Assembly (NCBI RefSeq): GCF_013393945.1
Contig: NZ_CP040297.1
Location: 6,600,809 to 6,664,808, forward strand
Length of the DNA: 64,000 nt
Reading direction: 5' to 3'
Origin: Nostoc sp. TCL26-01
GTDB lineage: Bacteria > Cyanobacteriota > Cyanobacteriia > Cyanobacteriales > Nostocaceae
The notes beneath the pieces were generated by a model, which saw only the letters and a program-made list of their open reading frames with translations, made no database searches and was not told the DNA's origin. Each line of letters opens with the position of its first letter. Positions within the stretch are counted from its first letter, which is position 1. The position numbers and the translations under genes were made by a program. This document shows positions 37,735 to 46,173 of this stretch, one piece after another.

Positions 37735-38076
37735 ATGAGTGATACTAGCGTTAAAAAAATAGACTCTACCCATTCTCCCAAAGGTAAATTAGGTCAAAAA
37801 TATTTGGCTTCAGGAAAATCTATTTCTATGCGTCTTTGGGAAAAAGAACAACCTGGTGAAGATAAACAACCAACTAGCCGCGACTATGAGACAGTTGGAT
37901 ATGTAATTAGTGGTCGTGCAGAGTTACATACTGAAGGACAGATGATCTTACTGGAGGCAGGAAGTTCCTGGACTGTACCCAAAGGAGCAAGCCATTACTA
38001 CAAGATTTTAGAACCATTCACAGCTGTGGAAGCAACTAGTCCGCCAGCTGAAGTTCATGGACGGGATGAGAATTAA
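37735..38076 (+). CDS. Single-domain cupin protein
   Basis: This 113-residue protein is one cupin barrel: the first half holds SRDYETVGYVISGRAELHTEG and the second EAGSSWTVPKGASHYYKILE. The usual metal-binding HxH of motif 1 is absent (YETVGY in its place) while His105 remains in motif 2-like sequence, so metal binding is uncertain. AAGGTGA upstream supports the start at 37735. Function unknown; it ends the small-gene stress cluster. Confidence 0.8.
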   Translation: MSDTSVKKIDSTHSPKGKLGQKYLASGKSISMRLWEKEQPGEDKQPTSRDYETVGYVISGRAELHTEGQMILLEAGSSWTVPKGASHYYKILEPFTAVEATSPPAEVHGRDEN

Positions 38077-38092
38077 TCTCAAGTTCACCAAC

Positions 38093-38123
38093 TCAGTGCT
38101 GAGTGCTGAGTCTTGAGTGGTGA
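38093..38123. repeat. Short tandem repeat GAGTGCT type
   Basis: About two and a half copies of CAGTGCTGAGTGCTGAGT occur directly before the palindromic repeat copy 2. Confidence 0.7.
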
Positions 38124-38131
38124 CTTAATAT

Positions 38132-38271
38132 CTTGCACCAAGCGACTAGAAGTCGCGGCTACACAGACAAAACCCGCCTACGCGGGTTAAAAGCTTGATT
38201 TTACGTTTAGTCCGCGCAGGAGGACTTGGTTTGTATAGCCGCGATTTCTAATCGCTAGGGCTAGGTGCAAG
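38132..38271. repeat. Palindromic dispersed repeat (MITE-like), copy 2
   Basis: This 140-bp copy is inverted relative to the one at 15581-15741. The ends are CTTGCACC and AGGTGCAAG, and inner arms pair as in copy 1, with the same two internal hairpins (CCCGCCTACGCGGG and a GTCCGCGCAGGAGGAC variant). Differences between copies sit mostly in the loops and are often paired changes. Confidence 0.8.
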
Positions 38272-38330
38272 ATGTGAGGTGAGTGGTGAGTAAATTAACT
38301 TTCTTGTGTCAGACTGGGCTGCACTCTTCG

Positions 38331-39572
38331 CTAAGTTGTATACTCAGCGTTAATTTTTACGTAGTCGTAACTCAAGTCGCAACCCCAAGCTTTACCTGTA
38401 CCGTAACCATTGCCTACACTGACGGAGATTAAGACTGTATCCGCTTGAAGATATTTACCCGCCGCCGCTTGTTTTAAATAAGCGCTGGCAGCTGGACGGT
38501 CAAATGTTAGAGGTTGACCATTTTCTAACAGTAGGAAATTGCCTAACTTAATTTGTAGGTTCTCTTGCTCAAAGGGTACACCGGCACGTCCGGCGGCGGC
38601 GGCGATGCGTCCCCAGTTGGGGTCACGACCGAAAATTGCCGATTTAACTAAGGATGAACCGGCAATGGTTTTAGCGATTTGTCTAGCGGCTGATTCATCG
38701 TGTGCGCCTGTGACTTGCACCTCGACAAGACAAGTTGCACCTTCACCATCACGAGCGATCGCTTTGGCTAAATGCTGGCAAACTGCTATCAGCATGGCCT
38801 CTAATTTCTCGAATTCTACACCAATGTCGGTAATCGCTGGCGTGCGAGATTGACCATTGGCTAGGGCAATTAAACTATCATTGGTGCTGGTATCTCCATC
38901 TACAGTGATGGAATTAAAGCTTCTATCTGCGGCTCTTGTTAGCATCTGTTGCCAAAGATGGGGAGAAACTGCGGCATCGCAGGTGACAAAGGCTAGCATG
39001 GTTGCCATGTTGGGGTGGATCATGCCAGAACCTTTGGCAATGCCACCAATGCGGACTGGACGGTCGCCTATAGTTGTTTCTAAAGCAATGGATTTAGTGA
39101 CTAAATCTGTGGTAATAATTGCCCCGGCGGCAGCATCTGAACCTGTTTCGGAAAGGGATGCGACTAGTTTAGGAATGCCATTGCGTAAAGCTTCCATCTT
39201 AATTCGTTGACCGATGACACCGGTGGAAGCTAATAAAATTGCTTCTGGGGAAATATGTAACTCTTTTGCTAATAACTCTGCACTTTCTTGAGCATCTCTA
39301 ATTCCCTGGCTACCTGTGGCAGCGTTGGCTTGTCCAGCGTTGCAGAGAATCGCACTAGCACTCTGCTTGGCTTGCAGGCGTTGACGACAATAATCTACAC
39401 AGGCGGCTTTAACTTGACTTGTGGTAAACACACCAGCTGCGATCGCCTCTACATCTGACACTATCAAAGCTAAATCAGGCAACCCCGAAGGTTTCAACCC
39501 AGCAGTAATTCCTGCTGCTCTATATCCTTTTGGGGCTGTAATCCCACCTGCAATTTCCTGCCAGTCCGACAT
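38331..39572 (-). CDS. argJ: Bifunctional ornithine acetyltransferase/N-acetylglutamate synthase
   Basis: The protein is 413 residues from the ATG at 39572; an upstream frame to 39596 adds eight unlikely residues. ArgJ recycles the acetyl group in arginine synthesis and cleaves itself into two chains before a threonine. The cleavage motif is intact: HPNMATMLAF with Thr191 as the nucleophile. GGITAPKGYRAAGI at the N terminus and GRDPNWGRI are family hallmarks. Full length. It is a single gene. Confidence 0.95.
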   Translation of the reverse strand: MSDWQEIAGGITAPKGYRAAGITAGLKPSGLPDLALIVSDVEAIAAGVFTTSQVKAACVDYCRQRLQAKQSASAILCNAGQANAATGSQGIRDAQESAELLAKELHISPEAILLASTGVIGQRIKMEALRNGIPKLVASLSETGSDAAAGAIITTDLVTKSIALETTIGDRPVRIGGIAKGSGMIHPNMATMLAFVTCDAAVSPHLWQQMLTRAADRSFNSITVDGDTSTNDSLIALANGQSRTPAITDIGVEFEKLEAMLIAVCQHLAKAIARDGEGATCLVEVQVTGAHDESAARQIAKTIAGSSLVKSAIFGRDPNWGRIAAAAGRAGVPFEQENLQIKLGNFLLLENGQPLTFDRPAASAYLKQAAAGKYLQADTVLISVSVGNGYGTGKAWGCDLSYDYVKINAEYTT

Positions 39573-39626
39573 TTTCCCACCCTTACAACTAAACATTTAG
39601 TGGCTTGACTGGCGATTATATCAACT

Positions 39627-39700
39627 CGTAATACCCCTTTGGGGAAGCAAGCTACGTAATTCGTAATACTCGCCAAGGGCGAGAAGCAAGCTACGTAATT
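39627..39700. repeat. Imperfect direct repeat, two units with small hairpins
   Basis: Two units of about 37 bp start with CGTAATAC and end with GAAGCAAGCTACGTAATT. Each unit contains a different small hairpin (CCCCTTTGGGG; CTCGCCAAGGGCGAG). It fills the argJ promoter region. Confidence 0.7.
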
Positions 39701-39742
39701 AAGATTAGTCGTTAATTCTTCTCCCCTTTTTTCTGCTCAATC

Positions 39743-39794
39743 AAAAAAGGAGAGCCACTTGGGCAGCTCTCCAGATCATCAGGGTGCATCTACT
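39743..39794 (-). ncRNA. Candidate small RNA with its own promoter and terminator
   Basis: On the minus strand an extended -10 box TGCTATACT (TATACT at 39806-39801) precedes about 50 bases that end in a strong terminator: GGAGAGC (39772-39766), a 10-base loop, GCTCTCC (39755-39749), then six T. No coding frame feeds this terminator, so a short transcript of about 50-60 nt is the simplest reading. A half-matching NtcA-like site, GTA-N8-TAT, lies at 39825-39838, but the 18-base spacing to the -10 box is shorter than usual. The end of the RNA given here is estimated. Confidence 0.5.
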
Positions 39795-39939
39795 TAGCAC
39801 AGTATAGCATTTTCGCACTGAGGAGTAACACCCATTATTTATTTTTTGTATAAAGATTATTAAGAAATTTCACGGATAGTATTTAACTAAAGCAAATCAT
39901 ACTTAATTCTTGGGAAAGTACAAACTTTGAAGCAACTAG

Positions 39940-39960
39940 AGAGGCTAGCCCCTAGCCTCT
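39940..39960. other. Hairpin in the thrC upstream region
   Basis: Perfect 9-bp arms AGAGGCTAG (39940-39948) and CTAGCCTCT (39952-39960) with a three-base loop, followed by TTATT on the plus strand, about 90 bases before thrC. It may be an attenuator or a dispersed repeat; a similar 'ctagcccctagcctct' recurs at 41203-41218. Confidence 0.45.
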
Positions 39961-40047
39961 TTATTCCAGTCAAATTTTGAGATAGACTGGCATTTATAGA
40001 AAACTTTTCTAGTTATCAAAATCCTTAGCGAAAAACTTTTAAATCCC

Positions 40048-41139
40048 GTGACTTTGAGCTTGTCTATTGCTAAATCTCATCGCCAACCCTGGCCTGGACT
40101 CATAGAAGCCTATCGTGAGTACTTACCTGTGAGTGACAAAACACCGGTTGTGACGTTGCTAGAGGGTAACACACCCTTGATACCGGTGCCGGCGATCGCA
40201 GAACGCATTGGTAGACAAGTCAATGTCTTTGTCAAATACGACGGTCTTAACCCCACTGGCAGTTTCAAAGACCGGGGGATGACAATGGCAATTTCCAAAG
40301 CTAAGGAAGCTGGAGCCAAAGCGGTGATTTGTGCCAGCACCGGTAACACCTCAGCCGCAGCCGCAGCCTATGCCCGACGTGGGGGGATGAATGCCTTTGT
40401 CTTGATTCCTGATGGTTATGTGGCGTTAGGTAAATTAGCGCAAGCTTTGCTTTACGGGGCAGAGGTATTAGCAATTAAAGGCAATTTTGACCGGGCTTTA
40501 GAGATTGTCAGGGAGATGGCAGAAAGCTATCCCATCACTTTGGTGAATTCAGTTAATCCCTACCGTTTGGAAGGACAAAAAACAGGAGCTTTTGAAATTG
40601 TCGATGCTCTGGGTAATGCTCCAGACTGGCTGTGTATTCCTGTCGGTAATGCAGGGAATATCTCAGCATATTGGATGGGCTTTTGTCAATATCACCAAGA
40701 TGGAAAATGCGATCGCCTACCCAAAATGATGGGATTCCAAGCAGCAGGTGCAGCCCCCTTGGTGCATGGTCAGCCAGTAGCCCATCCAGAAACAATTGCT
40801 ACCGCCATCCGCATCGGTAATCCAGCCAGTTGGGATAAAGCGATCGCTGCCCAATCCGCCAGTCAGGGCAACTTCAACGCCGTCACCGATGCAGAAATTC
40901 TCGATGCTTACCGACTTTTGGCATCATCTGAAGGTATCTTCTGCGAACCAGCTAGCGCCGCATCTGTCGCGGGATTACTGCAAGTCAAAGACCAAGTACC
41001 CACAGGTGCAACAGTCGTCTGTGTCCTCACTGGCAACGGCTTAAAAGACCCAGATACAGCCATTAAACACAGTCACAGTCAATTTAAACAAGGCATTGCC
41101 GCCGACTTAGGATCTGTTGCTCAAGCAATGGGATTCTAA
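40048..41139 (+). CDS. thrC: Threonine synthase
   Basis: This 363-residue PLP enzyme starts at GTG and converts O-phosphohomoserine to threonine. The PLP lysine lies in NPTGSFKDRGM (about residue 74), the phosphate-binding loop is GNAGN, and CASTGNTSAAAAAYARRGG is strongly conserved. It is full length for the short bacterial form, with the C-terminal VCVLTGNGLKDP. It stands alone; a hairpin upstream may regulate it. Confidence 0.95.
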   Translation: MTLSLSIAKSHRQPWPGLIEAYREYLPVSDKTPVVTLLEGNTPLIPVPAIAERIGRQVNVFVKYDGLNPTGSFKDRGMTMAISKAKEAGAKAVICASTGNTSAAAAAYARRGGMNAFVLIPDGYVALGKLAQALLYGAEVLAIKGNFDRALEIVREMAESYPITLVNSVNPYRLEGQKTGAFEIVDALGNAPDWLCIPVGNAGNISAYWMGFCQYHQDGKCDRLPKMMGFQAAGAAPLVHGQPVAHPETIATAIRIGNPASWDKAIAAQSASQGNFNAVTDAEILDAYRLLASSEGIFCEPASAASVAGLLQVKDQVPTGATVVCVLTGNGLKDPDTAIKHSHSQFKQGIAADLGSVAQAMGF

Positions 41140-41159
41140 GAGTTGTTTTGATGGATTGC

Positions 41160-41194
41160 GAGATCCCCGACTTCTTGAAGAAGTTGGGGATCTC
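41160..41194. terminator. Long palindrome between convergent thrC and thiC
   Basis: GAGATCCCC and GGGGATCTC arms extend inwards through ACTTCTT/AAGAAGT, giving a nearly perfect 35-base hairpin 20 bases after the thrC stop. It could terminate both convergent genes; no T-run is present, so it may equally be a dispersed repeat. Confidence 0.55.
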
Positions 41195-41209
41195 AACACC
41201 CTCTAGCCC

Positions 41210-42580
41210 CTAGCCTCTGACAGGTTCTTTCGCCAAGAACTTTTCTAGTTCCGTCAGCGCATCAGCATCAACCTTAGTTTGCATCGGGCAGAATTTCGGC
41301 CCGCACATCGAACAGAACTCAGCAGTTTTATAAATGTCTGCTGGTAAAGTTTCATCATGATATTCCTTAGCTCTTTCTGGATCTAGGGATAATTCAAACT
41401 GACGATTCCAGTCGAAGTTGTAACGAGCATGAGATAGTTCATCATCTCTGTCTCTTGCACCGGGGCGATGTCTGGCAATGTCAGCCGCATGAGCTGCTAT
41501 TTTGTAGGCAATCAACCCATTGCGGACATCTTCAGCATTAGGTAATCCCAAGTGTTCTTTTGGTGTGACATAGCATAACATCGCTGTACCGTACCAACCA
41601 GCCATCGCTGCACCGATCGCTGAGGTGATATGGTCATAACCAGGAGCAATGTCTGTCACCAATGGCCCCAGCACATAGAAGGGAGCTTCCGAACACTCTT
41701 CCATCTGCTTTTTGACGTTAAACTCGATTTGATCCATTGGCACGTGTCCAGGCCCTTCTACCATCACCTGTACATCATGTTCCCAAGCTTTGCGGGTGAG
41801 TTGTCCCAGTGTTTTCAGTTCGGCTAACTGAGCTTCATCAGACGCATCATGTGTACAACCAGGGCGGAGAGAATCACCTAAACTAAAGGAGACATCATAT
41901 CTCTTAAAAATTTCAATAATGTCGCTGAAGTGGGTGTAAAGTGGGTTTTGTTTGTGGTGATGCAGCATCCACCGAGCTAAAATCCCACCACCACGGGAAA
42001 CAATGCCAGTGATGCGGCTTCTGACTAAGGGTAAATGTTCAATTAAAATCCCGGCGTGGATGGTTTGATAGTCTACACCTTGCTGGGCGTGTTTTTCGAT
42101 GATGTGAAGAAAGTCTTCTGGTGTCAGGTTTTCAATTGTGCCGTGGACGCTTTCTAATGCTTGGTAAACTGGCACTGTACCGATAGGAACGGGTGAGGCG
42201 TTGATGATGGCGGTACGAATTTCGTCTAAGTTCCCGCCACCTGTGGACAAATCCATGACGGTATCAGCACCGTACTTGACTGCGAGATTTAATTTATCAA
42301 CTTCTTCCTGCAAGTTAGAGGAGTTGGGAGAAGCACCAATGTTAGCATTTACCTTACATTTAGAGGCAATACCGATCGCCATCGGCTCTAAGTTGGTGTG
42401 ATTTATATTCGCAGGGATAATCATTCTCCCCCGTGCTACCTCTTCCCGAATCAGGTCTGGAGGCAGATTTTCCCGTTGAGCAACGTAGTACATTTCTTCG
42501 GTGATGACACCCTGGCGTGCGTAGTGCATTTGAGTAACATTACTTTGCCCACGCCGCTTGGCAATCCATTCTGTCCGCAT
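41210..42580 (-). CDS. thiC: Phosphomethylpyrimidine synthase ThiC
   Basis: This 456-residue radical-SAM enzyme rearranges aminoimidazole ribotide into the pyrimidine part of thiamine. The C-terminal iron-sulfur motif CSMCGPKFC (Cys423, Cys426, Cys431) is intact, and the core includes NANIGASP, MDLSTGG and EGPGHVPMDQI. Compared with the E. coli enzyme the N-terminal extension is short, as in other cyanobacteria. A TPP riboswitch lies directly upstream and should shut expression when thiamine pyrophosphate is plentiful. Confidence 0.97.
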   Translation of the reverse strand: MRTEWIAKRRGQSNVTQMHYARQGVITEEMYYVAQRENLPPDLIREEVARGRMIIPANINHTNLEPMAIGIASKCKVNANIGASPNSSNLQEEVDKLNLAVKYGADTVMDLSTGGGNLDEIRTAIINASPVPIGTVPVYQALESVHGTIENLTPEDFLHIIEKHAQQGVDYQTIHAGILIEHLPLVRSRITGIVSRGGGILARWMLHHHKQNPLYTHFSDIIEIFKRYDVSFSLGDSLRPGCTHDASDEAQLAELKTLGQLTRKAWEHDVQVMVEGPGHVPMDQIEFNVKKQMEECSEAPFYVLGPLVTDIAPGYDHITSAIGAAMAGWYGTAMLCYVTPKEHLGLPNAEDVRNGLIAYKIAAHAADIARHRPGARDRDDELSHARYNFDWNRQFELSLDPERAKEYHDETLPADIYKTAEFCSMCGPKFCPMQTKVDADALTELEKFLAKEPVRG

Positions 42581-42598
42581 ATGAAATTCCTCGATAAA

Positions 42599-42678
42599 CA
42601 GCTTCCCTTCGCTGGTATTACCCAGACTCAGGTGTTAAGGGTGTGATCTCAGCCTGTTGGTGCAAGCACCCCTAGCAT
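42599..42678 (-). promoter_or_regulatory. TPP riboswitch (THI element) of thiC
   Basis: Read on the minus strand it shows the conserved order: GGGGTGC, CTGAGATCACACCC, ACACCTGA, CTGGGTAATACCAGCG and AAGGGAAGCTG. It ends about 19 bases before the thiC ATG, so control of translation start by hiding the ribosome-binding site (GAGGAA at about 42594-42589) is likely. Confidence 0.95.
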
Positions 42679-42797
42679 GGATGTAGTGTATCACTTTGCT
42701 TATGATTGGAGGCAAGGGTGTTAACAATTCCTGAAGTGTCGTGGGGGCGATCGCTATAATTAGTTTGTAATGAAATGTCAAGAGGCGACGCTGAAGG

Positions 42798-43931
42798 ATG
42801 AATACTATTGAACCAAATAGTAAAGCAGAGTCTTTATCAGATTTTATGGATGAAGAAACTTCAACTCAAAATCCAGAGAATTGGGAGAATGAGGAAAATG
42901 AGATCATTCCATTTAAATATTCAATTACTAGCTATGGAGCAGACTACCCTGTAGATAGTCTTGTAAAACGTTTAGAAAACGGCAGTATATACATTCCCTC
43001 ACTTCAGCGTCGTTATGTATGGAAATTGGAGCAGGCTTCACGTTTCATTGAATCACTTTTACTTGGGCTACCAGTTCCAGGTATCTTTTTATCAAAAGAA
43101 AAAGAAACACAAAAGCTATTAGTTATTGATGGTCAACAAAGATTGCGGACGCTGCAATCTTTCTATACAGGATTATTCCAAGATAATGGCAACGAAAAAA
43201 AGTTTACTCTTAAAAATGTACAACTGCAATTTGAGGGTCTTACCTACAACACTCTTCCCCATGAAGATCGTCGCCGATTAGACGATTCGATTATACACGC
43301 AACTATTGTCAACCAAGACGAACCATCGGAAGATGATAGTAGCATTTATCATATTTTCCAAAGACTCAATACAGGTGGCACAAGATTAGAGTCTCAAGAG
43401 ATTCGCTCTTCCATCTATCATGGAGAATTTAACGATTTATTAAAGGAACTCAACCAGAATTCTGCATGGCGGTCTATATATGGTAAAGATGATAAAAACT
43501 TGAGAGATGAAGAACTCATTCTCCGCTTTATTGCACTTTATTTTAAAGAGAATGAATACAAGAAACCTATGAAGAATTTTCTCAACAACTTTATGGGTAA
43601 AAATCGGCATTTAAAATGCTATTCTAGTGAACAAATTAGAAGTTTATTTGAAACAACAATTAACAAAATTTATCAATGTATTGGCGACAAGGCTTTTAAG
43701 CCTAAAAAAGTTTTAAACGCATCTGTATTTGATGCAGTTATGATAGGTGTTGCTCGTCGATTAGAGAAGGGTAATATTAATGACTGTGAAGACTTAAAAT
43801 CAAAATACACTAGCCTACTAGAAAATCAGAATTTTCTTGCAGTCACAGTGAATACAGCTCGTACATCTGAAGAAAAGAATATTGAAAATAGAATAAGAAT
43901 TGCGACTAATACGTTTGCTGAAGTAGAATGA
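42798..43931 (+). CDS. DUF262 domain protein (GmrS-like, ParB/Srx fold)
   Basis: This 377-residue protein carries the DUF262 signatures IPSLQRRYVW (66-75) and DGQQRLRTL (111-119), a ParB/sulfiredoxin-type fold that binds nucleotide and occurs in type IV restriction enzymes such as GmrSD and in phage-exclusion proteins. The DUF1524 nuclease half (HNH motif) is absent; the C-terminal part is helical without a nuclease motif. Its stop overlaps the start of the HEPN gene (ATGA), so the two are coupled. No HIP1 octamer occurs in the pair, but one lies at each side. The nuclease role probably belongs to the HEPN protein. Confidence 0.85.
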   Translation: MNTIEPNSKAESLSDFMDEETSTQNPENWENEENEIIPFKYSITSYGADYPVDSLVKRLENGSIYIPSLQRRYVWKLEQASRFIESLLLGLPVPGIFLSKEKETQKLLVIDGQQRLRTLQSFYTGLFQDNGNEKKFTLKNVQLQFEGLTYNTLPHEDRRRLDDSIIHATIVNQDEPSEDDSSIYHIFQRLNTGGTRLESQEIRSSIYHGEFNDLLKELNQNSAWRSIYGKDDKNLRDEELILRFIALYFKENEYKKPMKNFLNNFMGKNRHLKCYSSEQIRSLFETTINKIYQCIGDKAFKPKKVLNASVFDAVMIGVARRLEKGNINDCEDLKSKYTSLLENQNFLAVTVNTARTSEEKNIENRIRIATNTFAEVE

Positions 43932-44392
43932 AAAATCTTGAGGTGATAAAAGCCAAGCAAAAACTTGATAGTTTATTTGAAAAAATCAATAAATTGCCGG
44001 ATGATATTGAACTTAAAGCCCATTGGGCAAGATATTTATGTATATTAGTATCAGGATTTATAGAAAATTCAATACGTGCAATATATAGTCAATATGCAAA
44101 AAATAAGGCTATTCCAAATATAGCGAACTTTGTGGAACGTAAATTAGATGATCTACAAAACCCTAAAATGGAAAAAATACTTCAATTAACAGGAGCATTT
44201 AGCCCAGAATGGGAATCAAATCTTAGAAAAGCTACTGAAGGCGAATTAAAAGATGCCATTGATAGTATTGTTGCTAACAGAAATAATATCGCACATGGTC
44301 AAGATGTTGGCATTACGTATGCAACAATAAAAGATTATTATGAAAAAGCATTTAAGGTAATTAAGATGATTGAAAATCAGTGTAATAATTAG
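43928..44392 (+). CDS. HEPN domain protein (RiboL-PSP-HEPN/MAE_28990-like), probable RNase
   Basis: This 154-residue helical protein has the HEPN RNase motif R-x4-H: Arg118 to His123 in VANRNNIAHG. The N-terminal helices with RYLCILVSGFIENSIRAIY match the RiboL-PSP/MAE-type HEPN group. HEPN proteins with this motif are RNA-cutting toxins in toxin-antitoxin and abortive-infection systems. Four-base overlap with the DUF262 gene indicates a two-gene unit. Sequence is clearly more AT-rich than neighbouring housekeeping genes, which fits transfer. Confidence 0.8.
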   Translation: MKNLEVIKAKQKLDSLFEKINKLPDDIELKAHWARYLCILVSGFIENSIRAIYSQYAKNKAIPNIANFVERKLDDLQNPKMEKILQLTGAFSPEWESNLRKATEGELKDAIDSIVANRNNIAHGQDVGITYATIKDYYEKAFKVIKMIENQCNN

Positions 44393-44498
44393 CTTGATTT
44401 TTCATGTTAAGCTAGTCCTATATTTTAAATATATTAAAAATTTCATTATGTTGATAAGATTGGGATAATTTCGTCAAAAAAATTATAGCGATCGCTTC

Positions 44499-45284
44499 TT
44501 ACAATTGATCAGGGTCAACACCCAATTGACGCAACTTTTCTGCTAAACGTTCAGCACGTTGCTGTTCTTGCTCTAACTCTTGTGATAGTACTTGGGTTTG
44601 CGTAGTTAGCACTTGGCATTGCTCATCACTATTCAATAACAAATTTCCCTGTGCATCCCACCAGCGCAACCAAGGTGCTTGCATATTTTTATACTGACCT
44701 TGCCAGATGCCTAATTCCACACCCATTGCAGGAATAGCATAGTGACCTCGTGCGTTAGCTGGCACTAGTTCATAGTGACCATCTACCAGGTGATATAATT
44801 CCACGCTAGCTTTACTAACTTCATAGATACCGTAAAAGGGTACGCGAATCGCTTGCTCATATACCCAAAATTTACCAGTCACGGGTGTTTTATCTCGTTC
44901 CTCAGAACCGTCACCAGAGACAAATTCTAAGACAATCAACGGTGCAACATACTCTTGCCACAAGACATAAGAACGCCGAAACTTACCATTTAACATTGGT
45001 GGTACATTGGGTACATAAAACCAATCAGGTGCTTCAGCGCCTTTTTCAGGAGGTTCGGTTAAACGCCAATAGATCCCGCAATCTTGACCAATAGCGTATT
45101 GATTATCAGGATGTAATTGTTGCAAAACACTCGTAACGGAGTCTGTCAGCAGGATACTTTGAGGGTGTTCTTGAAAATTTTTCACAAATGTTCCGTCTGA
45201 CTCTGGTAACTCAGTATGGTCGGGAAGATGGGTAATGCCTAGTTCAGAAGATTGAGCAATAGTCATAGAACTTTGGCGCAGCAT
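44499..45284 (-). CDS. Uma2 family (DUF820) putative endonuclease
   Basis: This 261-residue protein matches the Uma2 family, greatly expanded in cyanobacteria, with a PD-(D/E)xK nuclease fold. Visible features are APDWFYVPNVPP, LIVLEFVSGDGSEERD with the acidic residue and lysine region KFWVYEQAI, YGIYEVSKASVELYHL. The C terminus is a coiled coil (about 215-255), common in the long form. The ATG at 45284 is used; an ATG at 45266 is equally possible. Cellular role unknown. Confidence 0.88.
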   Translation of the reverse strand: MLRQSSMTIAQSSELGITHLPDHTELPESDGTFVKNFQEHPQSILLTDSVTSVLQQLHPDNQYAIGQDCGIYWRLTEPPEKGAEAPDWFYVPNVPPMLNGKFRRSYVLWQEYVAPLIVLEFVSGDGSEERDKTPVTGKFWVYEQAIRVPFYGIYEVSKASVELYHLVDGHYELVPANARGHYAIPAMGVELGIWQGQYKNMQAPWLRWWDAQGNLLLNSDEQCQVLTTQTQVLSQELEQEQQRAERLAEKLRQLGVDPDQL

Positions 45285-45318
45285 TGGAGGTTATTTTTAT
45301 TTTAGGTTGAAAGGGAGT

Positions 45319-45503
45319 AATGAGTGCTGAGTGCTGAGTGCTGTTAGCGGTAGCGGGGCGTTTAGCCCGTGCTGAGTGGGGGAGTGAGGGAGTGAGGGAC
45401 AACAAGAGAATCTTTCGACTAATGACCAATGACCAATGACCAATGACTATTGACTATTGACTATTGACTATTGACTATTGACCAATGACCAATGACTATT
45501 GAC
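45319..45503. repeat. Short tandem repeats (GAGTGCT, AGTGAGGG, TGACTAT/TGACCAA)
   Basis: Three blocks: GAGTGCT (45319-45342), the octamer AGTGAGGG (45374-45399) and TGACCAA/TGACTAT heptamers (45421-45503). The last block runs into the next gene and provides its ATG at 45492. Confidence 0.93.
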
Positions 45504-46109
45504 GATCGCTACATTATTTTTCATAAACCCTATGGAGTCTTGAGTCAATTTACTCAGGAGACTCCAGAGCATATCACCCTGAAAGATTATATTGATGTGC
45601 CTGATGTTTATCCGGTGGGGCGTTTGGATTGGGATAGTGAAGGGTTACTTTTATTAACAAACAATGGACAATTGCAACATCATCTGTCTAACCCGCGTTT
45701 TGGACATGAGCGAACTTATTGGGTGCAAGTAGAGCGCATTCCCGATCTAGATGCTATAAACAAGTTACAAACAGGGGTGCAGATTCAAGATTATCGGACG
45801 CGACCAGCAAAAGTCAGGTTATTACCTGAAAATCCACCTGTGGGCGATCGCCATCCGCCAATCAGATTTCGCAAAAATGTTCCGACTGCTTGGTTGGAGA
45901 TGACTTTGACTGAAGGGAAAAATCGCCAAGTCCGGCGAATGACGGCGGCTGTAGGTTTTCCCACTTTAAGATTAATTAGGGTGAGTATAGGCAATTTAAG
46001 TTTAAATGATCTATCTTTAGGTCAATGGCGTGACCTTACTCCTTCGGAAGTCAAATTACTCCATGATGCGCTTTCTCATAAAGGAATCCGCAAGCGTTTA
46101 AACCGTTAA
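45492..46109 (+). CDS. rRNA large-subunit pseudouridine synthase, RsuA/RluE family
   Basis: This 205-residue protein has the RsuA/RluE core: IIFHKPYGVLSQF, the catalytic aspartate in VGRLDWDSEGLLLLTNNG, and TLTEGKNRQVRRM. It lacks the N-terminal S4 domain, as in RluE, which modifies 23S rRNA. The exact target base is not decided. The only in-frame ATG before the conserved core is the one at 45492, inside a heptamer tandem repeat, so the repeat supplies the start codon; no Shine-Dalgarno sequence is seen. Conserved sequence starts four residues later. Confidence 0.88.
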   Translation: MTIDDRYIIFHKPYGVLSQFTQETPEHITLKDYIDVPDVYPVGRLDWDSEGLLLLTNNGQLQHHLSNPRFGHERTYWVQVERIPDLDAINKLQTGVQIQDYRTRPAKVRLLPENPPVGDRHPPIRFRKNVPTAWLEMTLTEGKNRQVRRMTAAVGFPTLRLIRVSIGNLSLNDLSLGQWRDLTPSEVKLLHDALSHKGIRKRLNR

Positions 46110-46173
46110 CTTCAACTATCTTTAATTTGGAATTTTTCTTATCAGCCCTTACTTAGGCACAAGTTACAGTCTT

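Noticed and set aside
39801..39838. NtcA-regulated promoter as a firm call
   Set aside because: Only one half-site matches the consensus and the spacing to the -10 box is 18 rather than about 22 bases, so it is kept only as a weak hint.
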